From positions 1 to 64,000 of the forward strand of contig CALAUI010000024.1 of assembly GCA_937892115.1 (NCBI GenBank): a stretch of DNA of 64,000 nt. Direction: 5' to 3'. Made by a program: the position numbers and the translations under genes. This document shows, piece after piece, positions 1 through 7,293 of the stretch. Source of the stretch: an uncultured Clostridia bacterium. GTDB taxonomy: Bacteria > Bacillota > Clostridia > Oscillospirales > Acutalibacteraceae. The first letter of the stretch is position 1. The number at the start of each line of letters is the position of its first letter. The notes below the pieces were generated by a model, which worked only from the letters and a program-made list of their open reading frames with translations, had not been told where the DNA came from and did no database searches.

Positions 1-161
1 ATTTGTGAAATGCACTTCATGCGTGAAATACGCCTGCGGCGTGTGAAATGCCTGCAGGCGTGAGTGGATTTATTTCATTTCACATTGCGAAGTGAAATGA
101 AGCAATATTTCACAATCTGCGAAGCAGATTATTTCACATTTGCCAAAGGCAAATATTTCAC
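1..161. repeat. Nested array of short palindromes with GTGAAAT / ATTTCAC spacers
   Basis: The heptamer GTGAAAT occurs at 5-11, 23-29, 43-49 and 92-98. Its complement ATTTCAC occurs at 77-83, 107-113, 131-137 and 155-161. Between spacers lie palindromes of differing sequence: GCA/TGC at 12-22, ACGCC-tgc-GGCGT at 30-42, GCCTGCAGGC at 50-59, ATTGC/GCAAT at 84-106, AATCTGC-gaa-GCAGATT at 114-130 and ATTTGCC-aaa-GGCAAAT at 138-154. Left and right spacers can pair in nested order, giving a fishbone fold with side hairpins. No coding potential is credible. The array lies downstream of the minus-strand pbp operon and beyond its terminator. Its function is unknown. Confidence 0.85.
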
Positions 162-182
162 TTAATTACCAACTGAAAAGAA

Positions 183-217
183 AAAACAGGCTGATTTTGA
201 TTGTCAGCCTGTTTTTA
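183..217. terminator. Bidirectional intrinsic terminator after the mnmA-rodA-pbp operon
   Basis: A 12-bp stem AAAACAGGCTGA (183-194) pairs with TCAGCCTGTTTT (204-215) over a 9-nt loop, with T-rich tracts on both sides. It most likely ends the minus-strand operon whose last stop codon is at 334-336, and it would also stop plus-strand transcription leaving the palindrome array. Confidence 0.75.
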
Positions 218-333
218 TTTACAAGTGCGCACTTACTCACCACGCTGTGTGGCGAATGTCTTACAAAACCGTCCTTAAGAGCACTCGACATCAGACGCGG
301 CAGTTTTATATCTTTATATCCGGGTAAAGACTA
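218..333. other. Intergenic remainder, nothing recognised
   Basis: Between the terminator and the pbp stop codon no start codon with a ribosome binding site, no second hairpin with a T-tract and no promoter pair was seen. A plus-strand reading frame from 140 to 337 runs through the palindromes and the terminator and is not considered a gene. Confidence 0.6.
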
Positions 334-1704
334 TTAAAAATCATAGTTATTTGCGAAATACTGAAGCACGGTATTTGATACGGTTGAAGCAACGCCCGAG
401 CCCCATCCCGCTTCCTCGGCAAAGCAGATTACCGCAAGCGGCAGGTCGCTTCTCTGAGAAAATCCCGCGAATACGGAGGTGGAGGTTTTACCGTCAATTT
501 CCGCCGTTCCCGTTTTTGCGCAAAGCTCAAGTCCGGGATATTTATAATCACCGTATTTGTCAACCACGTTGGAACGCATCATACTTTTCAGCGCGGAAGC
601 CGTTTCGGGATTCATGGTGACCATTATGTCAATCTTACGGGGAACAAGTCTGCCGTAGGTACCCATAGTCAGTATTCTGTCCGGAGCATATCCTCTGCCT
701 CCGTTTGCAATCGCCATAACGATTGAAAGAAAGTGGGAGGGATTTATAAAGGTCGTGGACTGACCGATACCCGCCCAGCCGAGCTCCGCATTGCTGACGG
801 TTGAGGGATTGAATTTACTCATCGTAAGGGGTATTTCCTTCGCTTTGAGTTTTTTATTGAATCCGAGTGCTTCTGCGGTTGCACGAAGCTTATTCGCTCC
901 GAGCTCAACGGCAAGCTGCGCAAACGCACAGTTGCAGGACTGATTCAGCGCCTGACCGAAAGTAATTTCTCCGTGAACACCGTTACATATTACCGTACCG
1001 TCTGTGGTCTTGTATTCGCCGTCGCAGGTAAAGGTCCTGTCGTATACGTCGGGCATATTCTCAATGGCGCAGGCGGCGGTAATCAGTTTCATGATTGAAC
1101 CGGGAGTATACTGTCCCGAAACCGATTTATCAAGGAAAACGCCCTCATATTTCGGATTCGTCTGCAAATCCCGCGGAACGTTATTCACGTCGTAGGCGGG
1201 TTTTGAAACACTGCAGAGCACTTCTGCGGTCTTGTAGTTGCATACGATTATCGTGCCGTTATAATTGCCGAATGCATTATATGCGATTCTGTTGGCTTCG
1301 GAATCAATATTCAGTACGACATCGGAGCCCTTTCCGCTGGTTTTCAGACGGTAAATACCGTCAATCAGATTGTATCCGGAAAGTTGACTTCTGTAAAGAT
1401 TATGAACACCCGTTGAAATGAATCCCGAGGTATCTCCGACAATATGAAGCACGGATTTCCTGAGCACCTCACCCGAAGCAAAATGCCGTTTATCATCCTT
1501 GCTTTCCGCAAGCACGACACCGTTTCTGTCAAGGATTCTGCCCGCATTCACGACCGTACCGCTGCTGTAAATATGGGCGTTGGCTTTATTGGTCGCCCAG
1601 CCGGAGCCCTTGGTCACAAACTGGGAAATGAGTATTCCCACACCCACGAGGAACATAAGTATGAATACGTATACAACGGAAGCACGTTTTATGGTTTTTC
1701 TCAT
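334..1704 (-). CDS. Class B penicillin-binding protein (peptidoglycan D,D-transpeptidase)
   Basis: A 456-residue transpeptidase that cross-links peptidoglycan outside the membrane. One N-terminal membrane helix (about residues 9-29) is followed by a short pedestal (about 45-120) and the penicillin-binding fold. All three active-site motifs are visible: SxxK with Ser203 and Lys206, SxN as Ser255-Cys256-Asn257, and KTG at 396-398. The protein is short for a PBP2 or PBP3 and has no PASTA domain, so it resembles the PbpA type that pairs with a RodA/FtsW partner. The start overlaps the upstream rodA-like stop by 4 bp (ATGA), which implies translational coupling and a shared elongation or division complex. 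Which of the two machineries it serves cannot be told. Confidence 0.9.
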   Translation of the reverse strand: MRKTIKRASVVYVFILMFLVGVGILISQFVTKGSGWATNKANAHIYSSGTVVNAGRILDRNGVVLAESKDDKRHFASGEVLRKSVLHIVGDTSGFISTGVHNLYRSQLSGYNLIDGIYRLKTSGKGSDVVLNIDSEANRIAYNAFGNYNGTIIVCNYKTAEVLCSVSKPAYDVNNVPRDLQTNPKYEGVFLDKSVSGQYTPGSIMKLITAACAIENMPDVYDRTFTCDGEYKTTDGTVICNGVHGEITFGQALNQSCNCAFAQLAVELGANKLRATAEALGFNKKLKAKEIPLTMSKFNPSTVSNAELGWAGIGQSTTFINPSHFLSIVMAIANGGRGYAPDRILTMGTYGRLVPRKIDIMVTMNPETASALKSMMRSNVVDKYGDYKYPGLELCAKTGTAEIDGKTSTSVFAGFSQRSDLPLAVICFAEEAGWGSGVASTVSNTVLQYFANNYDF

Positions 1705-2990
1705 ACTGCGGCACCTCCGTTTCTGCTGCGCGCCTTACGGCTGACCGCAATATCCGGAGCAGGAAGCTTAAAAGGTGCTCCCGCGGCTCTGATATAAGCC
1801 AGCAGGCCCCACGAACAGATTATACTTGAGCCGCCTCTGCTGACAAAGGGCAGCGTAACACCCGTAAGGGGAAGCAGGTCCGTTACGCCGAATACGTTAA
1901 GAGAAAGCTGGAAAATCAGCAGACTTGCCGATGCAACCGCGGCAATGGCGTAGAACGAGGAAGCCGAGCCCTTTGCGGCTTTGATTGCAAAAATGCCTAT
2001 GCAGGCAAATGCTATAAGAACGGCTATGCCCGTTGCAAGCCCCATTTCCTCGCATATCATACCGAAAACAAGGTCTGTGGAGGCAGCAAAAACGTTTCGC
2101 AGTTTTCCTTCTCCGACACCGAGGCCGAAAAGACCGCCGGATGCGGAATACATCAGCACCCTTGTCTGCTGATAGCCGTTTGTGTCCATATTTTCCCATA
2201 CGTGACGGTAAGCGGCAAAGCGGTTTGCAACGTACGGCTTAAAGCAGATGATGAGAATGGCACCCATGAGCGCACCCGCGCAGATAAGGAAAAGGGTACG
2301 CACGTCACCGGATCTCATATATGCAATAATAATGAAAGTAAAGAAGAATATGAGGGCAGTACCGAAGTCTCTCATAAGGAAGAGAAGCCCTACACAGCAT
2401 AAACTGTAACCGATGAAAAGATAAAGATATTTTTTTGAAAGCAGTCTTTCAAGCGAAACCGCGCCTACAAAAATGAATACCACCTTGACAAGCTCGGAGG
2501 GCTGAATGGAAACAGGACCGAGCTCAAGCCAGTTGAGGGCACCGTTTGTAACCTTTGCGAGTGCAAGGTTTACCACAAGCAATAGAATAGAGCCGATTGC
2601 GGCGGGATATTTAAGGGCGTTTACCACCCTCATATCCTTAATCATAAGAAGCATTATAAGGTAGGTAAGCAATCCGAGACAGATACATATAAGCTGTTTT
2701 ATCGCATACGATTCACCTATCGTGGCACATACCATAAGACCGATTCCCGAAAGGAAAAATGCTATTGCTTCAAGTTCAAAATAGTCCTTGCCCGTGATAA
2801 TGACGTTAAACATCATATATATCCATTCAAGTACGATATAACCGAGGAATACGTAAACGGTATTCATGCTCGTTTCTTCCTGCTTTGATATAACAGCAAG
2901 CATACTCAGAAACTGAAAAATACTGATAAGCACCATTACCGTTACCTGTCGGAATTCCGGCTGCTGTTTTGTTTTCGTATTCAAGCACAT
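1701..2990 (-). CDS. SEDS peptidoglycan glycosyltransferase, RodA/FtsW/SpoVE family
   Basis: A 429-residue polytopic membrane protein, about ten hydrophobic segments, that polymerises lipid II into glycan strands. Family signatures seen are the GPVSIQPSELVK stretch near residue 180, a MRDFGTAL block, and the C-terminal LPFVSRGGSS motif. It is followed at once by a class B PBP, the usual SEDS partner. The start is uncertain. AGGAG at 2992-2996 lies one base from the ATG at 2990 but 7 nt from the TTG at 2982-2984, so translation may begin at Leu3. It is the second gene of an operon after mnmA, 9 nt downstream. RodA, FtsW and SpoVE cannot be separated by sight. Confidence 0.92.
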   Translation of the reverse strand: MCLNTKTKQQPEFRQVTVMVLISIFQFLSMLAVISKQEETSMNTVYVFLGYIVLEWIYMMFNVIITGKDYFELEAIAFFLSGIGLMVCATIGESYAIKQLICICLGLLTYLIMLLMIKDMRVVNALKYPAAIGSILLLVVNLALAKVTNGALNWLELGPVSIQPSELVKVVFIFVGAVSLERLLSKKYLYLFIGYSLCCVGLLFLMRDFGTALIFFFTFIIIAYMRSGDVRTLFLICAGALMGAILIICFKPYVANRFAAYRHVWENMDTNGYQQTRVLMYSASGGLFGLGVGEGKLRNVFAASTDLVFGMICEEMGLATGIAVLIAFACIGIFAIKAAKGSASSFYAIAAVASASLLIFQLSLNVFGVTDLLPLTGVTLPFVSRGGSSIICSWGLLAYIRAAGAPFKLPAPDIAVSRKARSRNGGAAV

Positions 2991-2999
2991 TCTCCTTTC

Positions 3000-4022
3000 C
3001 TATTTTTTGGATATGATTCTGCCTCCGCCCAGAACGGTATCGCCGTCATAGATAACGGCGCTTTGTCCCGGTGTGACGGAACGTTGGGGCTCGTCAAAAT
3101 CAACGGTAAAGCCGCCCTCAAAGGGAGTAACGAGAGCAGGCACCTGCTTTGCTCTGAAACGGATTTTAACCTCTGCTTTGAACGGCTCTGTCGGAACGTC
3201 ACCGATAAAGCTTACTCTGTCTGCGGTAAGGGAGCTGCTGTACTGCTCACCGTTATCACCAATCGTCACGGTGTTGTCGGATGCGTTGATATCCGTAACG
3301 AACATAGGCCTTCCGTAAGCGCCGATACCCTTGCGCTGACCTATCGTATAGTTGATGATACCCGAATGCTTGCCCATTACTGTGCCGTCTTTGCTTATGA
3401 TATTGCCCGCGGGAGAAGTGACGCCTATTGAGGCAAGATAACCGACATAGTTATCATCGGGAACAAAGCAGATTTCAAGACTGTCCTTTTTATCCGCTAC
3501 GGGAATACCCGCCTGCTGTGCGGTCTGACGGGTATCCTCTTTATCCTTTACGGTAACAGGGAAAATTATTTTTGAAAGCTGAAATTCATTCAGCCGGTAA
3601 AGGAAATACGACTGATCCTTGGGGGAATCCGACTTTTTAAGCAGATATCTGCCGTCGGTAAATTCGCACGCGGCATAATGCCCCGTTGCCAGCTTATCAC
3701 ATCCGTTTTCAAGGGCATAATCAAGCATAGTGCCGAATTTGATGACCTGATTACATTCAATGCATGGGTTGGGAGTGCGTCCGTTTACGTATTCGTCCGC
3801 AAAAGGATTTATGATTTTTTCTCTGAATAAATCCCGTCTGTCCAGAATCTTATGTTCAATGCCAAGCGACCTTGCAACGGCAATTGCATCGGATACGTCG
3901 GCATCGGATTCACCGGGCTTGAGCAAAAGCGTAATGCCCATCACCTCATAGCCCTGCTCTCTGAGCAGATAAGCGGCAACCGCGCTGTCAACGCCTCCGC
4001 TGAGGCCTACTGCGACTTTCAT
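3000..4022 (-). CDS. mnmA: tRNA-specific 2-thiouridylase MnmA
   Basis: A 340-residue cytoplasmic enzyme that puts sulfur on U34 of the Lys, Glu and Gln tRNAs using ATP and a persulfide donor. The PP-loop SGGVDS is at residues 8-13. The catalytic cysteine region reads TPNPCIECN, with Cys90 at the usual nucleophile position, and the second conserved Cys185 is in the LEICFVPDD block. ATGHYA and GQRKGIGAYG are also family hallmarks. Length is slightly under the usual 360. The start ATG has an excellent GGGGGAGG ribosome binding site. It is first gene of an operon with the RodA/FtsW and PBP genes, an unusual partnership for a tRNA modification gene. A perfect inverted repeat, CCCGTAA-g-TTACGGG at 4037-4051, lies just upstream. 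Confidence 0.96.
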   Translation of the reverse strand: MKVAVGLSGGVDSAVAAYLLREQGYEVMGITLLLKPGESDADVSDAIAVARSLGIEHKILDRRDLFREKIINPFADEYVNGRTPNPCIECNQVIKFGTMLDYALENGCDKLATGHYAACEFTDGRYLLKKSDSPKDQSYFLYRLNEFQLSKIIFPVTVKDKEDTRQTAQQAGIPVADKKDSLEICFVPDDNYVGYLASIGVTSPAGNIISKDGTVMGKHSGIINYTIGQRKGIGAYGRPMFVTDINASDNTVTIGDNGEQYSSSLTADRVSFIGDVPTEPFKAEVKIRFRAKQVPALVTPFEGGFTVDFDEPQRSVTPGQSAVIYDGDTVLGGGRIISKK

Positions 4023-4139
4023 TTTCCTCCCCCTTTCCCGTAAGTTACGGGCTATAATACCACAAATTTATGAATTTTCATAGCATTTTGAAAATTTTAA
4101 AAAATATTTACATTGTTATTTATTTTTTGTAAAAATCGC

Positions 4140-4168
4140 TTGCATTTTCCGAATCAACAGTGTATAAT
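4140..4168 (+). promoter_or_regulatory. Sigma-A promoter for the PHP gene
   Basis: The -35 element TTGCAT (4140-4145) and the consensus -10 TATAAT (4163-4168) are separated by 17 nt. The start codon follows 47 nt downstream with AGGAG at 4201-4205. Confidence 0.8.
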
Positions 4169-4215
4169 GACGAGTATATTGAGGGTATATGCGTTTTTGA
4201 AGGAGTTTTCACAGT

Positions 4216-5073
4216 ATGTTAGGAGATTTACATTGCCATACAAAGCTTTCCGACAGTTCAATGGGTATCGATGATCTCGTTGTTCTTGCCCAGAAAAGAG
4301 GGCTTGATACAATAGCAATCGTTGACAGAGACTGTCAGGCAGGCACCGTACGCGCAAAGATTACAGGCGAAAGAAAAGGTATAAACGTCATCCCCGGAGT
4401 TGAGCTTTCCTGCTACGATTCCAAGAGGAACGCTTATGCCGAAATTATCTGTTATCTTCCCGATTCTCCCGACAGACTTGAAGGACTCTGTCACAGAAAC
4501 ATCATAACCCGCAAGAGAGCAAGTCAGATGATGACCCTCAAGGTTGCCCGCAAATATCCCATCACTCCCGAGCTTGTTACCAAATGTGCCTCCGGCTCCA
4601 CCGCCGTTTTTGAGCAGCACATCATGCACGCCCTTATGGAATGCGGATATACGGATAAGATTTACGGAGACCTCTACTATGAGCTTTTCTCCCCCGAGAG
4701 TCCCGACAACGTGCTTGTTCCCGCAAAGTATCCCGAGCCGGCCGAGGTTATTGAAGCCATCCACGAGGCAGGCGGTATCGCCGTTCTCTCTCATCCCGGC
4801 ATCAGAAACAGCTTTGAGCTTCTTGAGGAGCTGATTCCTCAGGGACTTGACGGTGTTGAGGTATGGCATCCCGATAATACCGAAGAACAGCAGCAGATGC
4901 TCAGCGAAATCGTAAAGAAAAACGGCATTCTTGCTACCGGCGGTACCGAATTCCGCGGTATCTACACCCATCCCACCACTACAATCGGTGAAACGGGTGC
5001 TCCCGAAACGGCAGTCAAAGCCCTTCTGGGATACAAAACAAAAATGAAAAAGAAAAAAGCAAACACTAAATAA
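4216..5073 (+). CDS. PHP-domain phosphoesterase (TrpH/RNase AM-like)
   Basis: A 285-residue cytoplasmic metal-dependent phosphoesterase. The PHP fold is shown by the N-terminal metal motif DLHCHTKLSD (His6, His8, Asp13), PGVELS near residue 60, LSHPG near 195 and a C-terminal GGTEFRG block. Family members of this size (YciV/TrpH) remove 3'-phosphates from nucleoside 3',5'-bisphosphates and trim RNA 5' ends. Substrate is inferred from the family only. The C-terminus ends in a lysine-rich tail. It has its own strong promoter, and mgtE follows after a structured 154-nt spacer, so mgtE may be transcribed by readthrough from this gene. A histidinol-phosphatase role is possible for PHP proteins but is not supported by context here. 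Confidence 0.85.
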   Translation: MLGDLHCHTKLSDSSMGIDDLVVLAQKRGLDTIAIVDRDCQAGTVRAKITGERKGINVIPGVELSCYDSKRNAYAEIICYLPDSPDRLEGLCHRNIITRKRASQMMTLKVARKYPITPELVTKCASGSTAVFEQHIMHALMECGYTDKIYGDLYYELFSPESPDNVLVPAKYPEPAEVIEAIHEAGGIAVLSHPGIRNSFELLEELIPQGLDGVEVWHPDNTEEQQQMLSEIVKKNGILATGGTEFRGIYTHPTTTIGETGAPETAVKALLGYKTKMKKKKANTK

Positions 5074-5089
5074 ATTGTGAGGTGAGACC

Positions 5090-5164
5090 ATGAACAGCGA
5101 CAGTCACGTGCGATTATGTATTTTCAAATTGAATAATCGGTTGTGCAGTGCTGTTCGGGATTGA
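5090..5164 (+). CDS. Possible 24-residue leader peptide upstream of mgtE
   Basis: An ATG at 5090-5092, preceded by GAGGTGAG, opens a short frame of 24 codons rich in Arg, Cys, Asn and Ser that stops at 5162-5164. The stop lies 29 nt before the mgtE attenuator hairpin, and the frame overlaps the outer and inner leader stems. Its layout resembles a leader peptide that senses ribosome progress, as known for mgtL/mgtA of enteric bacteria. There is no homology evidence. The frame could equally be chance within a riboswitch. Confidence 0.3.
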   Translation: MNSDSHVRLCIFKLNNRLCSAVRD

Positions 5165-5193
5165 TCCTTAACGGTATAGTCCTTGTTTCCCAT

Positions 5194-5227
5194 ACACCCT
5201 GCCTTCCGAGGAAAGGGTGTTATTTTT
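5194..5227 (+). terminator. Attenuator hairpin sequestering the mgtE ribosome binding site
   Basis: ACACCCT (5194-5200) pairs with AGGGTGT (5214-5220), and TATTTTT follows (5221-5227), ending at the mgtE ATG. The purine-rich GAGGAAAGGG that should serve as ribosome binding site lies in the 3' arm. The hairpin could therefore stop transcription, block translation, or both. Confidence 0.65.
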
Positions 5228-6616
5228 ATGGAAAATTCAACTTTACTTGACATTATTTCCCGTATGCTTGCGGAAAATAAATTTTCCACCATCAAGGATA
5301 TTCTTCGTGAAATGAATATCGTTGATATTGCTTCCGCCATTTCAGAGGCGGAGGAAACCGACCAGGTCCGCATTTTCCGTCTGCTCCCCAAGGACAGCAG
5401 TGCAGACGTTTTCTCATATCTTGATTCGGACACTCAGCAGACGGTCATCAATTCAATCACCAACGTAGAGCTTCATAACCTTATTGAAGATATGTTCATC
5501 GACGACGCGGTCGACTTTCTTGAGGAGGTCCCCGCAAACGTCGTAACAAGAGTTCTTTCCCAGACCAGTAAGGAAACGAGAGAAATCATCAATAAATTTC
5601 TCCGTTATCCCGACGATTCCGCCGGCTCAATCATGACCTGCGAAATGGCGGCATTCCACGTTGATTCCACCGTGGACGATGCAATCAGGGACCTTCGCCG
5701 TACAGCCCAGGATAAGGAAACGGTTGAAACCTGCTACTGTATCGACGAAAAGCGTCATCTTATCGGCTCGATTCCTCTGAGAAAAATCATCATTTCAGAG
5801 CCGGGCACCGTCCTGCGTGACATTATGATGGATGACCAGCAGCTCATTTCCGTCAACACCCACGATGACCAGGAAACGGTTGCCGCCGTGGTTCGTAAAT
5901 ACGACCTTCTTTCCGTTCCCGTTGTTGACAACGAAAGCCGTCTTGTAGGTATCATCACCGTAGACGACGTCGTGGACGTCATCCAGGAAGAGAACACCGA
6001 GGACTTTGAAAAGATGGCATTGCTTCTTCCCTCCGAAGATGACTATATGCACACCGGTGTCTTCCGCCTTACCGGCAACCGTATCGTATGGCTTCTTATA
6101 CTTATGATTTCCGCCACTTTTACGGGCAAGATAATCGAATCCTTTGAAGCATCCCTTGCAGGCATAGTCGGTCTTACCGCATGCATTCCCATGCTGATGG
6201 ATACCGGCGGAAACTCCGGCAACCAGGTATCCACCCTTATCATCCGCGGTCTTGCTCTCGGCACTGTCACACCCAGGGATTACTTCAAGGTACTCTGGAA
6301 GGAAATCCGCGTTGCCGTTCTCTGCGGTCTCGCTCTCGGTGCGGCAAATCTTATCAGAATGTTTGCTTTGTCGGCAGTGGGCTTCTCCCATTCCGACACT
6401 TCCGTAATCTTCGTGGTTTCCCTGTCCATGCTCTGTACGGTCATACTTGCAAAGGCAATCGGCTGCTCCCTGCCCATACTGGCAAAGCGGCTTCACCTTG
6501 ACCCCGCACTTATGGCAGGCCCCATGATCACGACCATCGTTGATGCGGTTTCCCTGCTGATTTATTTCGGCATCGCAACCATATTCATCAATGCCGGTAT
6601 GCTTCAGATGGCTTAA
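5228..6616 (+). CDS. mgtE: Magnesium transporter MgtE
   Basis: A 462-residue Mg2+ channel/transporter of the plasma membrane. An N-terminal helical domain (about 1-115) is followed by a pair of CBS domains (about 120-240) that sense cytosolic Mg2+, a connecting helix, and five membrane helices from about residue 270. The pore region carries the TGGNSGNQ motif, and the last-but-one helix has the conserved Asp in TIVDAVSL. A longer frame reaches back to a TTG at 5183 through the leader hairpin. The ATG at 5228 was chosen because the protein then begins like other MgtE proteins and has a purine-rich GAGGAAAGGG site upstream. A terminator follows at 6631. Regulation by its leader is likely. Confidence 0.95.
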   Translation: MENSTLLDIISRMLAENKFSTIKDILREMNIVDIASAISEAEETDQVRIFRLLPKDSSADVFSYLDSDTQQTVINSITNVELHNLIEDMFIDDAVDFLEEVPANVVTRVLSQTSKETREIINKFLRYPDDSAGSIMTCEMAAFHVDSTVDDAIRDLRRTAQDKETVETCYCIDEKRHLIGSIPLRKIIISEPGTVLRDIMMDDQQLISVNTHDDQETVAAVVRKYDLLSVPVVDNESRLVGIITVDDVVDVIQEENTEDFEKMALLLPSEDDYMHTGVFRLTGNRIVWLLILMISATFTGKIIESFEASLAGIVGLTACIPMLMDTGGNSGNQVSTLIIRGLALGTVTPRDYFKVLWKEIRVAVLCGLALGAANLIRMFALSAVGFSHSDTSVIFVVSLSMLCTVILAKAIGCSLPILAKRLHLDPALMAGPMITTIVDAVSLLIYFGIATIFINAGMLQMA

Positions 6617-6630
6617 TATTCTAAAGTATT

Positions 6631-6665
6631 CTCTGTCCGTAAATATTACGGGCAGAGTTTATTTT
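6631..6665 (+). terminator. Intrinsic terminator after mgtE
   Basis: CTCTGTCCGTAA (6631-6642) pairs with TTACGGGCAGAG (6646-6657), with one G-T pair and a 3-nt loop, followed by a T-rich tract. Confidence 0.85.
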
Positions 6666-6696
6666 CAAAATATTTTGATTTTTTATAAATAAACTA

Positions 6697-6725
6697 TTGA
6701 TTTTTTAATAAAGTAGTGGTATCAT
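6697..6725 (+). promoter_or_regulatory. Promoter of the rimP-nusA-infB operon
   Basis: TTGATT (6697-6702) and TATCAT (6720-6725) are spaced by 17 nt. The next features downstream are a leader hairpin and the rimP ribosome binding site. Confidence 0.7.
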
Positions 6726-6750
6726 TGCCACAGTAAGAATATGTGTGACG

Positions 6751-6780
6751 AAAGGAGAAGGGCGACCTTCTCTTTTGTTT
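6751..6780 (+). terminator. Leader attenuator of the rimP-nusA operon
   Basis: GAGAAGG (6755-6761) pairs perfectly with CCTTCTC (6766-6772) across a GCGA loop, and the stem can extend by A-T and G-T pairs. TTTTGTTTTT follows. It sits between the operon promoter and rimP. In Bacillus subtilis NusA is reported to control its own operon by termination in this leader, and the arrangement here fits that scheme. Confidence 0.65.
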
Positions 6781-6800
6781 TTGCAAAAAGGAGGCAAAAT

Positions 6801-7274
6801 ATGGCAAAGGGTAAGGGCGGCAACGTAGTAGCCGCAGTTACGGAGCTTGCGAAGCCCATCGCAGAGGAGCTGGGACTTGAGCTCTGGGATATCCGTTTCC
6901 TGAAGGAAGGTACCGACTGGTTCCTGAGAATATTCATAGATAAAGCCGAAGGCGTAAATATCACCGACTGCGAAGCGTTCAGCCGAGCAATCAACGATCC
7001 CCTCGACGAGCTTGACCCCATTGAGCAGAGCTACTGCCTTGAGGTATGCTCACCCGGTCTTGAGAGAGACCTTGTAAGACCCGAACATTTCGTCAGATGC
7101 ACGGGAGAAAAAATCAAAGTCAAATTCATAAGACCAATCAACAATGTACGTGAATTTTCCGGTGTACTCGAAAGCTCCGACGGAAACAGAATAGTTCTCC
7201 GTCTTGAGGACGGCAGTGCAATGGAGATAGATAAAAAAGAAACATCTTACATCAAGCTTGATGACTTTGAATAA
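6801..7274 (+). CDS. rimP: Ribosome maturation factor RimP
   Basis: A 157-residue cytoplasmic factor needed for 30S subunit maturation. It has the two-domain RimP layout: an alpha/beta N-terminal domain with the EELGLELWDIRFLKEG stretch and the INDPLDELDPI loop, a CSPGLERDL motif, and a C-terminal Sm-like barrel from about residue 90. A longer frame starts at 6741, but it crosses the leader hairpin. The ATG at 6801 has AAAAAGGAGG directly upstream and gives the normal length. First gene of the rimP-nusA-ylxR-ylxQ-infB-rbfA operon, 19 nt before nusA. Confidence 0.95.
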   Translation: MAKGKGGNVVAAVTELAKPIAEELGLELWDIRFLKEGTDWFLRIFIDKAEGVNITDCEAFSRAINDPLDELDPIEQSYCLEVCSPGLERDLVRPEHFVRCTGEKIKVKFIRPINNVREFSGVLESSDGNRIVLRLEDGSAMEIDKKETSYIKLDDFE

Positions 7275-7293
7275 GAAAGGGTTGACAGGAAAA

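Larger units (their letters stand above)
5080..5227 (+). promoter_or_regulatory. Structured leader of mgtE, candidate Mg2+-responsive attenuator
   Basis: The PHP-mgtE spacer folds readily. An outer stem GAACAGC (5092-5098) pairs with GCTGTTC (5150-5156), and an inner stem CGATTAT (5111-5117) pairs with ATAATCG (5133-5139). A terminator-like hairpin with a T-tract then ends directly at the mgtE start. MgtE genes are often controlled by Mg2+ riboswitches. Apart from a GGTGAG element, the conserved M-box core was not found, so the class is unassigned. Confidence 0.5.

Noticed and set aside
1..161. CRISPR array
   Set aside because: The repeats are 7 bp, occur in both orientations, and the intervening sequences are palindromes of 10-23 nt instead of unique spacers; no cas genes are present.
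140..337. 65-codon plus-strand frame with a hydrophobic centre
   Set aside because: It runs through the palindrome array and the terminator, has no ribosome binding site and ends on the opposite strand of the pbp stop.
4216..5073. PHP protein as the missing histidinol phosphatase
   Set aside because: Its length and motifs fit the TrpH/RNase AM branch better, and it lies 20 kb from the histidine operon beside mgtE.
4258..5091. 277-codon minus-strand frame opposite the PHP gene
   Set aside because: It is the antisense of a gene with intact PHP motifs, has no recognisable protein features and is explained by the codon bias of the true gene.
5074..5227. M-box (ykoK) Mg2+ riboswitch in front of mgtE
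   Set aside because: Only the GGTGAG element is similar. The conserved internal loops and the GCTGCCGCCCAGA-type core of the M-box are not found.
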